64,000 nt of DNA from NCBI GenBank assembly GCA_022605955.1, contig JAKCOZ010000008.1, positions 26,413,083 to 26,477,082 on the forward strand. The letters run 5' to 3'. Position numbers and translations under genes: made by a program. The number at the start of each line of letters is the position of its first letter. Positions within the stretch are counted from its first letter, which is position 1. The notes under the pieces are model-generated. The model was not told the origin of the DNA. It did not search any database and saw only the letters and a list, made by a program, of their open reading frames with translations. Shown here one piece after another: positions 12,101-24,200 of the stretch. The stretch is from Rallus limicola. Taxonomy: Eukaryota; Chordata; Aves; Gruiformes; Rallidae.

Positions 12101-15100
12101 CCTTGTCAAGGAGTCAGCTGCAGCATCAAGGGAGCAGCTTTTGCTCGGGCTTCTTACAACAGTTTGCAATGAGAAAGGATACATAAAACATGAACCCAAC
12201 AGCAGAGCATCTTCAGCTTTTGTCTTCTCTCATAAAAGCAAAACACAGTGAAGACAGAGAGTTGGCACTGAAGTGTTTTTTAACTGGGGGCTTCCTGCCA
12301 CTGCAGGCATGATGGCAGAGGGCTGACCTCTCGTGGAGCCACGGCGTCCAGGCGAAGGTGTGCGTCTGCTCTGCGTTCCTCTCCTGCACGTGGCCAGCTC
12401 CAGGAACACCACCTAGAAAAAGATAAAAGTAAAATTATTAGTTTCTACTACACCAAACAGGAGATTTCTGTCCCTTATGCTTCTCCCTGTAACATGACAT
12501 CTGTTGCCTGACAATTTTGAAACTTATTTTTATCTGTGAAGTATGTTCCTTCAGATCAAGAAATGAGTCACTATCTCTGTACGGCCTGCTTACCTCTCAC
12601 AGATCGATTTGGAAAAATATACCCAACTGGCTTCTTCCCCAAAGCTTTCATCAGGAATCCCCTTGCTGCAGTGATATATTCCAGACCACCGACTCCAGCC
12701 ACTGGCAGCAGTCTGGAGTCGCTCTGTTGTGCAGCCAGCATTGAGGGCACAGGCACTCCTTGCCCCTGTGCTATCTTCTGCCATTTGAAATTGCAGAGGT
12801 CTCAAGACTTTTGGCTCACCAATAAGAACCAGTCCTCCAGAGGCCATCTCTGGACTTGCCCTCAGCTCTCCCTCATCTTCCCACCCAGGGTCGCATCCGT
12901 GCAGGTGCTCACGCTCCCCTAACCACCCCCGCACACAGAAGACACAAGCATGTGCAAGCCCTACCAGCCATTTAGTCTTACCCCACATGTCACTGCCAGG
13001 CTGGAGCTTACTCCTGCCAGGTAGGACAGGGCAGAGCTGAATAAAGGGCTGCTGATCATTAAGCCCTACATCAAAAACCAGCCCTCCACCCCCTCCCCTC
13101 CCAAATCTGGATAACCATTTGCAGGCATCTGCAACTGTTGCAGAGCCAGAGCTGGTCTTCACTTCTCTCCATCCGGCTGCTGCCCTGCTCCTCTGGCCTG
13201 GCCCCAACAGAAACAGGCTTGGCGATGGCACAGGGGCACAGCAGTGGTGTTTTGTGGGGGACAGAAGACTTCCATGGCCAGCTGTGCTGACACCACTGTG
13301 CTTGGATACAATGGGAAAAGGCTCCAAAGTTTCTCTGTGCCCACCCAGAGGAGCCGGTCCCTGGGGCAGGCCAGCACATAATCCTCTGCTCAGAAGGAAG
13401 CCACAAGTCCTGTGTTTCGCTCAGCTTAGCCAAAAGCTGTAAAGCAGATTTCTCCTGCCCTCTGCTAGTATTCAGGCCTCCCCTGCATGTTTTGTTGATG
13501 AAATCTCTCACCCCAATTCCGGAGATAATGCTGTTTGCTAAACACGCTCTGCCTTGCTACCAGAAGAGCTTCTGACCTTGTCCCGTCTTCTTGGCATTTG
13601 GCAAATACTTATCAGTGCTCACAGTGACCTCCAGCTAGCTGAGCAGAAAGCTTTGGAGCCAAAGGTGCACAAATAATTCCAGGGACAGCTGTTACTACTG
13701 CATTATATCCTCCCGGGGTTCCTGCAGGCACAAATAGTTAATACGTGGTGCAGCTCACAGCCCCTTTCTCTTTAGCACACCAAGGAGCATCTTCCTTCAA
13801 TTCAGGGCCATTAAACCCATCTCATTGGTGGGGGCCTTCAGTCTGGCATTAACCTGCATCACCAAACGTATCCCACCCTCGGATGAAACGGGTGCTGAAA
13901 CAGACAAAGCCACAGGTCACAGACCTGCCATCTTCAGCTGAGAAGGTCACCGTTTCATCACCCTTTCCAGTATAAATGAAACAGAGGCCACTCTGTGCAT
14001 ATCCAGAATAGCACCCCCCTCTCCAGCTCCTGCAGTCTCCCGCAGCTCAGACGCAAGGTGTTTTTTCACCCTGACATGCAGAGGTCCAAGCCTGATCAGA
14101 GTTCATTCAACCAAAGAGCAGCAATGACTCGGTTCCAAAAAATGAGACTATTATGGCTAGAGACTGTTATGAAAGCCTGCGCGAAGCCGAGACCAGATGT
14201 GTGCTCTGCTCACTCCAACTGTTGCTTAGAGCAAAGCCCTGGTTTGTTTTGTTTAGAAAACAAAACAACAGAGAGGACTGACAGAAATGAGGCCTCCTCT
14301 GTAACAAGGAAGATTTTTCTGATGCCTTTCTGCGCTGCTGTTACAGCTGTGTAGCCAGGCTGGGAGCACAAACCCCCTGGCAGTGCCACAGCAGCTGCTG
14401 ACCTCCTGACAGGGCACAGCAGCTCTCAGAGGGTGGATGAAAATAGAGAAGGAGCCCTTATGTGATAGGATGGAAGTGAAGATGCCATCCCATTGAAGTT
14501 CAGCCCCACAAACCAGCTTGCTGTCATCAGGACTTTCTGTTATCGTTTCAGTAGGATGCTCTGTGCCAACCATCCCCTGGAAATCAGAGTGATTGCACAG
14601 CTACGATAATTTTTTGCCTTTACGGCAAACCTTTCATCAGAGGATCTCAAAGCGACTTGCCAGCAAGAACAGGCACAACCTCACACTGTGCCTGTGAGAT
14701 AAGCGAAGGATGGAATAGATTAACTGCTTAAAAGCACACAGCAGCTCTGTGGGATGAAGGGAAAATAAGAAAAATATATATCCGTTTGAAACCATGCAGA
14801 GTGTTATGGAGAGGCAGCCTGGAAGGCTGCCAGGAAGCTGAAATTGCCACCCCTGCACAACCACAAATACCATGGAAACCGGCAGGGCACTGGCAGGCAG
14901 GAAAGGAGGACAGAAAAATGTCTTTCCACAAAATGTAGCCAGGCCAGGACGCTCCTGCCCTCCTGACCAAGGGAGAACTATGTGCCCAGCCACCAGCGCC
15001 ACTGCCGGAGGGAGCAGGGCTGCAGGAGGAGTATTTTCCAGCCTGGGGTATCATGGCTTTCCCAGGGGCAGGTGGCAGATCACAGCAGAAGGTGGGGTGG

Positions 15101-18100
15101 CAGAAGACTGCTGCATCATGTCAGCTGTGGTAATGAGATCCTGAGTGCCAGGTAAAGCTTCAACACGTGCTGGGAGGTGTAGGAAGATGAAAGTAAGTTG
15201 ACACCTGAATGAGGACAGGGAAGGAACATGTGTGTGCAAGCTCCAGCATGCCATGTCTGGTGAGGCGCGATAAAGAGGCACGAAACACTCAGCAGTAAAA
15301 ATAGTCCTGTTCCCCCTCACCAAATACCAAGAAAGCTCAAAAAAGGATTCCTTTAAACTGAGTGAAAGTAAGAGGAGGAAAGTGGTCTGCAAAACAAAAC
15401 CAAAAATAACAAACAAAACAGATATAACAGAAATATCAAAAATAAACAAACCCAGACAAGCAGGGTGGGAGGGGGTGGGAGGAAGGAACAAACATACTGT
15501 TAATCTGTCAAGTACACTGTGCACACATTAGACTATGGGGTAGACTCAGAGAAATATCCATCCTCCCAACTGAGCATGGACACCTGCTTGTTACCAAACA
15601 GCACACGTCCCTCACAAAGTCATACTCTTGGTAAGGCAAGACTGGAGGTGTCCGAGCAACAAACAGCTGTGCTGGTTCAAAATGCTGCTAAGAACAGCAA
15701 TGTCCCATGACTGAGCCGGGTAGGGAGAGATGCAGATCCCAGAGCCAGGTTTGGGAAAAACCAAAGCCTGGCCAGTGGAGATGAGAGAGATGTTCTCCCT
15801 CCGTCTCTCAGCAGCTGAAGGGTTGAGGAGATCTGCTACACGTCCTATCTGGAGCGGAGATCAGGAGAGAGGGGAGTGCCTTACAGGGCAGTAAAGAGGA
15901 CTGAAAAACCATCAGAGTGCCATTAGTGCCGCGCTAAAACACACCAAGCTGATGGGCCTTCCAGTAACCACAGGAGAGGTCAGTTGGCAGGGGATGGGAG
16001 CGCTGCCCCGATAAGGCTCTATCTAGGAACAGTTGAGGGCTGCACAGCCGGTGCAGGACCGAGCTCACGGCCCAGCCTGAGAACCAGGTCTGGAGGAGTG
16101 CGAGAACACCAGGATAACATCAGGCGTTTCTCACGCAGCTGAAGGACCGCCGCTGGTCATCGGGAGACAAGTGCAGACGGGAGACTTTAAAGTGGTGCCA
16201 GAAAAAACAAGCTACAGCCAGGGTCGAGGAACATGGGATCCGACTCCTCGTTGTCAGCAGTTGTGGTGTATACATTGCTGAAAACAGATGCGGTGCCAGG
16301 AAAATCCAACTCCCAGCATGAAAAAAATAACCTCAGAATGATAAGGAGAGCGGACCAAGTAACTGCAACTGCGTGTCAGTGATTACATAAAAAGCTTTTA
16401 TCTTAAAGTTACGTTAGGCCAAATTCTGTGATAATTTTTTCAGCCAGAACACTCCCTTGAGACCCTGTGATTTGGTCACAAATTGCTACATCTTAAAAGG
16501 AAAGCAGATTTGCTTTTTGAGCTGGCTGATTACTAACCAGCAAGCAGCAGCCTTGACTTCACACCAGACACTTCTCACGGAGGCCACTGAAGTTCTCTGC
16601 TCTGTGTCACTGTCTGTAACCGCAAGGCACGGGCCGTTTTCTGCATTTGCTCCCTTATGTGGTGGCTGTTGATGGAGGTGGGAGTTAGGCTGTTACACAG
16701 GGAAGCACACGTTAGTCAAACGCTCCCTGAAACAAGTAAGATGCGATCCAAACTGCAGTCCCTTTTACTTAGATGTATTAAAGCTACTTCTGAAAAACAG
16801 AATGCCCAGTGGTTAGGTATTGCCACAAAGCAGCACAGTGATCATCACTGCCAACCCCCATCCTTTCCTTGGCTGGGCTGCAGTATACGTCTGGGCTGAA
16901 CAGAGTCAAAAACGTCTTTTCAAAACAACTGATGTGGATTAAAAACACAAGAACAGTATAAGGATCCTCTTTCCCCCGCAGCAGGAGCTTCATCCCAGTC
17001 AGTCTCTTGGCAGTACTAAGCCCAGTGGCAGCTCTAGGCTTCACACTTGGGTCCTCTGTGCAGTTTCAAATGGAGCATCTGCAAATCCCAGGAGACGCAG
17101 CTGCTGCTGGCAGAGCAGCTGCACCGAGATGTTGCTCACTTCCCAGCACCTCTACCCACTCTGGTCTGAGACCTACTGAGCACATGAACCTTCCCTGCTT
17201 CTGCTTCAGGCTTGGCTTACTGTAACTAACACGCCACCAGCCTGCAACTTCTAGAGAGGCATCAAAAATAAGACAAGAAAACTATGACTATTTTGAGGAG
17301 GAACCATACCTTTCTTATGAAAGGTGACTGACTGCAATCGCCCTGACAAAACCAAAGGACTGTGCAAAAATGCCCGTCATAAAATCCGTGGCTAGAATGT
17401 TCCCCAGCCCAAAATGCTGGAAAATGGCTCTTCCAAGTCATGCAAACATTTTGGAGTTTCTGAAAGGAGGAATAGCTGGAAATAGTTTCAGATAAAAGAA
17501 CCTTTCATGCCAGCTGGCAAAAGGCAAACAGATGGATCAGATATATGGATAGACAGGGCTTAAAGCCACTTTTGTCTCGATGGTGGGCAGGGCTTGTGTA
17601 TGCAATGTCTGAAAGCACCATATCACATCATCTGACCCTTAAATGTTAGCTTTATGAAATCACATCAGATGAAACCGCAGCGTTCAAAAGCATCTCTCAA
17701 CCTGGCAGATCTCTCGCCATCCTACCTCTCTGCCCAGCAACACCTTCACTGTCCCCAGGCTGGCTCGTGCTTGCACAGACCTTTGCCCTTAAGGTTCCCC
17801 CCAGTCAGCTCAGCAGCCCGGCCTCTGTCAAAGCTCAAGAGTGTTTGCCATAGCACAGGGAGTTTCACAAATATTAAGGGAAAGCACTTTCTTCTGCACA
17901 GTGCGCCGGCAGCAGGGTGACTGCAGGCGGTGAGAAAGGGAGGATGCTGCAAAGAGAAATCCCCCCCCCAAACCATGTTTGAAACGCTTTAGCAGAAACT
18001 TACTGAGAGCAGGATGCAATGCAAGCAAAAGAAGCCAGGGTATTTTTGGCAGCCTGCACAGCATGAGAATGGTGACACTGTTTCAGCTGTGATCCCGGTG

Positions 18101-18532
18101 ACTGAACCAAAAGGGGCCAAACCACCACTTCGGGACTAGAGTTACACCTTGATTGACAGGGACGGGTCTGAGCCACTGGTCTGCGTGAACCCTCACCATC
18201 TGCTTACAGCCAGGCACCCACTCCTCACCATTTGCATTCCTCATGACTATGGTGGGGCTTTGGGACGTCCCCAGTGCTGGCAGCTCAAGTTTGTCACAGA
18301 TGGCAAGGGTCATGGACCTCACTGTCTCCCTCCAGTAGTTTGTGCCCAGGGACTTCAGTGGATCGCTGCCAATGTGACATCCCGGCTCTGCTGGAGAACT
18401 AGCCAAAGCAAACAAACAAACAAAAAACCAGTCTCTGCAGTGCCTCAACTAGTGCAAAGTAGTTTAAGTCTGGAAAGATAAAGATATGTTCATTGAACAT
18501 GACCAGGAGTACTTTCACTTACTTTTAGAAAT
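6131..18532. other. Intergenic DNA between BMPR2 and NOP58, left part
   Basis: I see no gene, RNA or identifiable transposon here. Open frames are short or moderate and occur on both strands with no family resemblance. The composition alternates between AT-rich and moderately GC-rich blocks. Two blocks look less random, 9370-9620 and 15720-16320, with more CpG and varied sequence, and could be regulatory elements or decayed mobile DNA. Nothing in them can be named. Confidence 0.6.
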
Positions 18533-18556
18533 GGGGGGGGGGGGGGGGGGGGGGGG
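18533..18556 (+). repeat. Poly-G run of 24
   Basis: Twenty-four consecutive Gs on the plus strand, followed by a short TGTGTG stretch. It can form G-quadruplex structures. Its recorded length may be unreliable because homopolymers are hard to sequence. Confidence 0.95.
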
Positions 18557-21230
18557 TATGTGTGTGAGGGTGTTAACTGCATTAGGACTATGCTTCCCTG
18601 GAAATTTACGTCAAAACAGAATTGCATAATGAATATTAAATGTTTAAATGATTTATCGAGGAAGTCATTGCAAGTGGTCTGCAATGACAGATCAAAAAAG
18701 AAAATCACCTCTGCTCTGCTTCTTTATAACACACAAATTTATCCTGAAGGACTCTCACCTTTATAGATATTGCTGTTTTTCACATCAGACATTAAGCTCT
18801 TTCCTGTCTTGTCCGGGAAGACTCTGAGTTACAAAAGACATGGCAGGATTACACCATCGAAGTTACAACATCCGAGCCCTGTCGTGACTAATCCCCACGT
18901 AAATGGGAAAGACCAAGAGGCACAGCAGGGAAGTGCAGAGCCAGACAGCCTCTTTCAACCCGTGGGTGTGTGGGAAGCACATCCCCTCCACGCAGGGATG
19001 GCCTGGGGTGGCCAAGGGTCTCTTGCACCTTCTTCCTTAGATCCCTGCATTGGGATGGTGGTGTGGGTCCTGTGGGCATACTGAGGTTCTCCCTGGTCCC
19101 CCTCTCATGCCAGGGCAGGATGTCTCGCAAGAAGGGAACTACTGCCAGCAGGAACACTGGTTTCTTTGTTTTATTTGCTTTCATAACTGTATTCCTGGAG
19201 AAAAATCCTCCATTGTATATCACTTCCTACCTGTGACCTTTGAAAGACAAGTACAGCTGCTGCCTTAGTGTAAACCATGCAGCCAAAAATATCTTAGCGA
19301 GCAGCTAGACTTCTCTGTCCATCTTAGAGAAGTAGTTGTCAGAAGACGCATTGCCAAGCACGCTTCTCTCTCCTGCAGGCATCACCCTGCGATGATTCAC
19401 ACGCTCGGCTGAAGGGCACTTCTAAAGCCTGTCTGTATGATGCAATGACCGAGCTGCGTCAGATCCAGCACCCAAGTACTCCTTTCCAGAGAAAGGACAC
19501 TCACCTTTCCTTGGCAGAACCAGCCTAGCCAAAGACACAAGTGAAGGTGGCCCAAACCCTTCCCAAGCAGGCTGCTGCAGGCTCCCATGGGGGTTGACAT
19601 GGGACCTGCCTGCTCCCCAGCTGCAGAAACCCCTGGAATAGTTGGTGTGTGTCTGGCGAGGGGAAAGATAGCACTCAGCTCCATGCTTGCTCCCTCCTTC
19701 CAAGCCACCTCCGCAGTGCAGGGACCTCAGCCTTAAATGCTGCTCCCAGCAATTTTTGTGGCTCAGAGCATTTCTGCATTTGAAAGCATGATCTCATACA
19801 CCCTCTACAATGAGGCAGAGGCACCACTCTTCACCCAGCTTCATTAATTTAGGGGAAAGCAGTGGTGGGGAACTGCTGTTTCGAGGGACTTGCTCAGCAA
19901 GAGGGCAGTGGTCCCTGTGCTCGCTGCCATTAGCTGACAGCTGAGAGACCCAAGAAATGTAAAAAAAGAACCAAACCAAAAACCCCCCAAATCCAGAATC
20001 TTTTACAGGCATGAAACACAATGACAGGCAGGCAAAACAGCTTGTTGCAGTGATTTCCAAAGGTCAGGGTTTCACAAGGGGGTGGCAATCAGCAGCTGAC
20101 AGCCAAAGGAAACCCAGATGTTTAAGTTGCATATTGAGCAAATTTGACTGAGAAACCAGAGAAACCTAACAAGCACAGATTCTGTTATTCTGCATTCAGA
20201 CTCCTTTTTTTTTAGGTTAAAGATCCACTCAGGGCTCTTTTTTGTAGTTTTGACCTCAGCAAATGGAAGTTGTTCAACTGTCAGCATCAGAGTTCTGAGG
20301 TCCAATGATTTATTGCAAACTTCATGCAACGTGATATTTTTGACAGACTGTAGACTCGCATGATTAATCAATGTTTCAGCTTTTATCAGCCTAAGTTTTT
20401 AAGCTTTATCCTAAGATATGGGAAAATAAGTCCTGAAAATCTACACACACCAGAAGCTAGCCGAACCCCAGAAACTGCTAGGTGTAAAACTGCCATCCTT
20501 TTTCAGTTCATCAAACAGTATGGGATGCAACACTCCATTTTTCCTTTAATGCCTCGAGCTACTTTTAGTTACACTTTCAGATTACACAGGTATGTCTGTA
20601 CTGTGCTGTTTTATTGTCACAGGCCTCAGTGCCTGTGGTGATCTCTATCTGCTCCTTTCATTGGTAAAATGCTGCACATCAGTTGGGCTTTGGAAACAAA
20701 AGGTACAGAATCTGATACAACAGATGGCTGGTCCCAAACAAGGTGCCCAGTCTCGGTGTGGCCTTTGGTGAGCGCCTTTAAAAGTGAAACCAAGATCCCA
20801 CTGGTTGTATGGAGAGTTGAACCCATCTGAATGCTGTGCCCAGTAACTCTCCAGTTCCTACAGGCTTCAAGAGACTGGAAACTTCCACGGGCCTTTGCAG
20901 AACAAAGACTTTCACTGGCAGCTCCACTAAAATAAACCCACCTTCCTGCCCCAGCAAGGCAAAGGAAGCAAACACCGTGAGCCTCGCAGCCAGGATAGGA
21001 CAGCTCTTTCCACTGTTTGCATAAGACAGAATATTTCCTGGTTTGCAGGGCGCGGCCAGGCAAAGGGAATGGCTCATTTGGTTTAATTAATTTTGGTGCT
21101 ATTTGTATCTGCGCTTTCTGTAACAGTTTCAGGTGCATTAGTTATCAGGAATATCTGCTCCAAGGTGTAACCAATGAAAGTCCTCCATCTCTCTTCCCCT
21201 GCGGGGTCCAAAATACTACAACCACAAAAG

Positions 21231-21232
<2 letters not shown>
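18557..21232. other. Intergenic DNA, no recognised feature
   Basis: Unique-looking sequence between the two poly-G runs. No exon structure, RNA gene or transposon could be supported. The open frames present on both strands show no known domain. Confidence 0.6.

Positions 21233-21265
<33 letters not shown>
21233..21265 (+). repeat. Poly-G run of 33
   Basis: Thirty-three consecutive Gs on the plus strand followed by AGGGA. This is the longest homopolymer in the window and a strong G-quadruplex candidate. The exact count should be treated with caution. Confidence 0.95.
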
Positions 21266-21266
<1 letters not shown>

Positions 21267-24200
21267 GGGAAGAAAAAAGGCCAATAAAAGATAAAAGCCC
21301 TTTCAAATCAAGTGAGTAAACCCAGGGAGAAAAACCCAGACTCAGTCATGTCCCCTGTCCACCTCATTAATAGCAAACCTCTCCAGGAATGCCAAGTGCG
21401 GCACAAACCTCTTTGAATGCCTTTTTTACAGCTCCCTGTAGCTGACCCTGTCCTGCGGGACGTGGCTCTGGCTGGGTCCCCACAGAGGACAAAGTTGCTG
21501 GCATTGGTGGGCAGGGGTGTGTGCAGAGCAGCTGCGCTCCCCAAACAGGGCCTTGCTCCAGCCAAGCTTTGGAGCAGACCAGATATTGTAGCAAAAGGAG
21601 CGGGACTGGTTGTGCTTTGAGATAAGATTGTCTGCAGGGCTTTGTTGGATTCAGCCTTGCAGATGCAGGAAGGAAAACAAGTTGTAAAGATGGTAAAAGA
21701 AGAAGAAAAAAAAATGCCCCGAGGGAAGGAGCACTGGCACAGGAGACCACAGCTCCTCAGCAGCAAAGGGCACAGTAACAGAAACAAACATGGCCAGCAC
21801 AAGTCAAACAGCATTGCGTCCTGCCTGTGGAAGCCCCCCACCCTGCTTGTCCGCACCATTCTGTACCTGCCTGGGCAGCTGGTGCTGAGACATGATGCCA
21901 GGTGCCTTGCCATGAGATGGGACAGCCCACCCATGCCCAAGCTGCTCTAGCCCACCTTGCCTGCAAAGCATCCTGAAGCAAGCAGCCGAGATGCTGGCTG
22001 TGAGGCCACCTACACCAGGGGCTGCTTGTGGTGACAAAACCGACCCAGGAGACAAAACGAGGGGGCTGGTGTTTCCCAGGCAGGCACAAGCTGCTGACCT
22101 GGCAGGTATTTCAGGGTAGTAGAGAACAAGGACCTTCCCAGAAGGTCCGTGGAGACTTACCACTTCCTTCTCAATGAAGGTTTTACTGCTTGGGTGCCTT
22201 GCCTCAAGGAGAGCAGGGATTCAGGGGGAAATCCTGGTTTCAGTTTAGCTTAAGCTGGTCCTGCACAGCCCAGCCTTTTGCATCCCCTGACCAGAGGGTA
22301 TTTTGTGCAATTGATTTCCATATTTCCACCTGCTTCTCATGCTTTCTTTGTTGCCCCAAGCCACAAACGGAAGATGTAGTCCAGCTGGACAGCAATTATG
22401 GTGTGAGGTGGGGATCCCAGGGGCAGCTGGATTTTCCACGTGTATGTGGGGAACACACTATGTGCTGCACAGGTTGTCCACGGTCTGGAGGCTAAAACCA
22501 GCACCTGCAATCCCACGGGAGCCCTGCTGAGCACACAGGGAGGAGCTGTGGGGTGGGGACTGGCACAGTCCTCTTTGTATGGAACCAGCTGGTGATAAGT
22601 GAGCCAGACAAGACCTGAGACAAGATCATCCCCAGCCATGATGGGTTGGTACACACCCAACCTTGAGCACAGGAGCAGCAGGGCCCAGTTGGAGGGTCCC
22701 CTCCTGGCCAGAGCAACACAGCAGCAGCTCCACAGCCCCAGGGACGAAACAGTAGGCAGGCTACTTTCAGCTGCTCCTCTGCCCCCTGAGGCTAAAGGTC
22801 TTTTTTTCCACAGCAAGGAAAAGAGAGTTCTGCTTAACACCTCAGTTTTAATCTACCATAGAAAAACAAAATACTGAGAGTCTCAGAGCTCCAGTCTTTG
22901 CTCTATCAGGCTTATTTCTGGGCTAAATAAACCATCAAAGTTGAAGTCTCCACTGAAAACACCTAAACACAGTAGCTGAAGCCGATGCAGAGTTACCATT
23001 TGGCAAAGACAAAGCATGAATCCATGATTATTGTAAGATGAGTCACCTGGAAAAACCAGAGCATCAGCCAAAAAAACCCCACCTTTGAATAACTTAATGA
23101 GAGTGAAGATGCCTAGAAACACATATTGGCAATGAGACATCAGCAGCCCTGGAGAAGGCAGGAGAGGGGACAGGCAGCACAAGCCCAGCTGTGTGGAGAA
23201 TGTTGTAGACCCCCTCAGTCACCTCTGCCAGAGAAGCCTATGCCCATCTCTCCAGAAGCCCATCCCTGGATACCAAGGCCGTCAAACACCCATATTGCCT
23301 CCATGACTCACACGATTGGAACAAGCCAGACTTTTGCAGACAACAAAAAAAGATAAAAATCATATTGCTTGGGGGAGTGCCAAACTATTATTTCACCCAA
23401 TTAGTGTCTTGAACTGCTGAAAGTTGAAAGGATTTCCTCTGGAAAGAACATTCCCCAGCCAGAAAGTCTCCAGAAAGGTACAGGAGCAATAACTCCTGGC
23501 GTTCAGCATTAGGAAATAAGTGTCTAGACAAAGGCTTCTTTTTTTTTGTTTTGTCCTTGCTGACACATTTAAAGGATGCTAGAGTACAGATCCTGGAACT
23601 CAGGCTGCTATTTTTACACTCTCTCTACCTGTGACAGATTCACACATTGAGGACACGCTGGGGATGTCCTACACATCTTTGGCTATGTTCTTTAGCAACC
23701 ACAGCCGAAAGGCACTGCACCCTCGGGGTTAAAATGGACGGGTATCGCCATTGGGATGGATGCCACCATTTGCGTAGATTCACCCTCATCAGTAACAGGA
23801 AACAAGAGCCAGCCCCAGAGCTGAAACTACCTCCTGAGGACACCACGCGTGGTTTATACCCCATGCCAGTCCTGCTTCAGAAACATCAACTGGATCTGAG
23901 GAGTGCGAGGAGCTCCCAGCACAGGGGTTGTGTGGGAAAATGCCCGACGCCCTGGTGCAAACCTCCAAAGCAGCCCCCTCATGCTGCACGGGACACAGTG
24001 GGGTGGCTGGGGGTCCTCCCCCTACCTGGCATCTCCTTTCCTGCGGCTGCCTGCCGTCAGCTGAGCAAAACTGCAGAGAAAAGGACCAAAGGGCAAGTAG
24101 TGTAGTTATGGCACGCTGCCATGCTCAGGTGGGTGCCGACAGGCTGGCGTGGGGCAGAAGCACGGTCCTTCACCACAGCACTGCCCATTATTGCTTCAGC

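Noticed and set aside
12230..12412. Possible minus-strand exon after a TTTTTCTAG acceptor-like site
   Set aside because: No matching upstream exon or known protein similarity. One acceptor-like string is not enough.
12590..13327. 245-codon minus-strand frame in the intergenic gap
   Set aside because: The first codon is TTG rather than ATG, no domain is recognisable and several overlapping frames exist in the same block.
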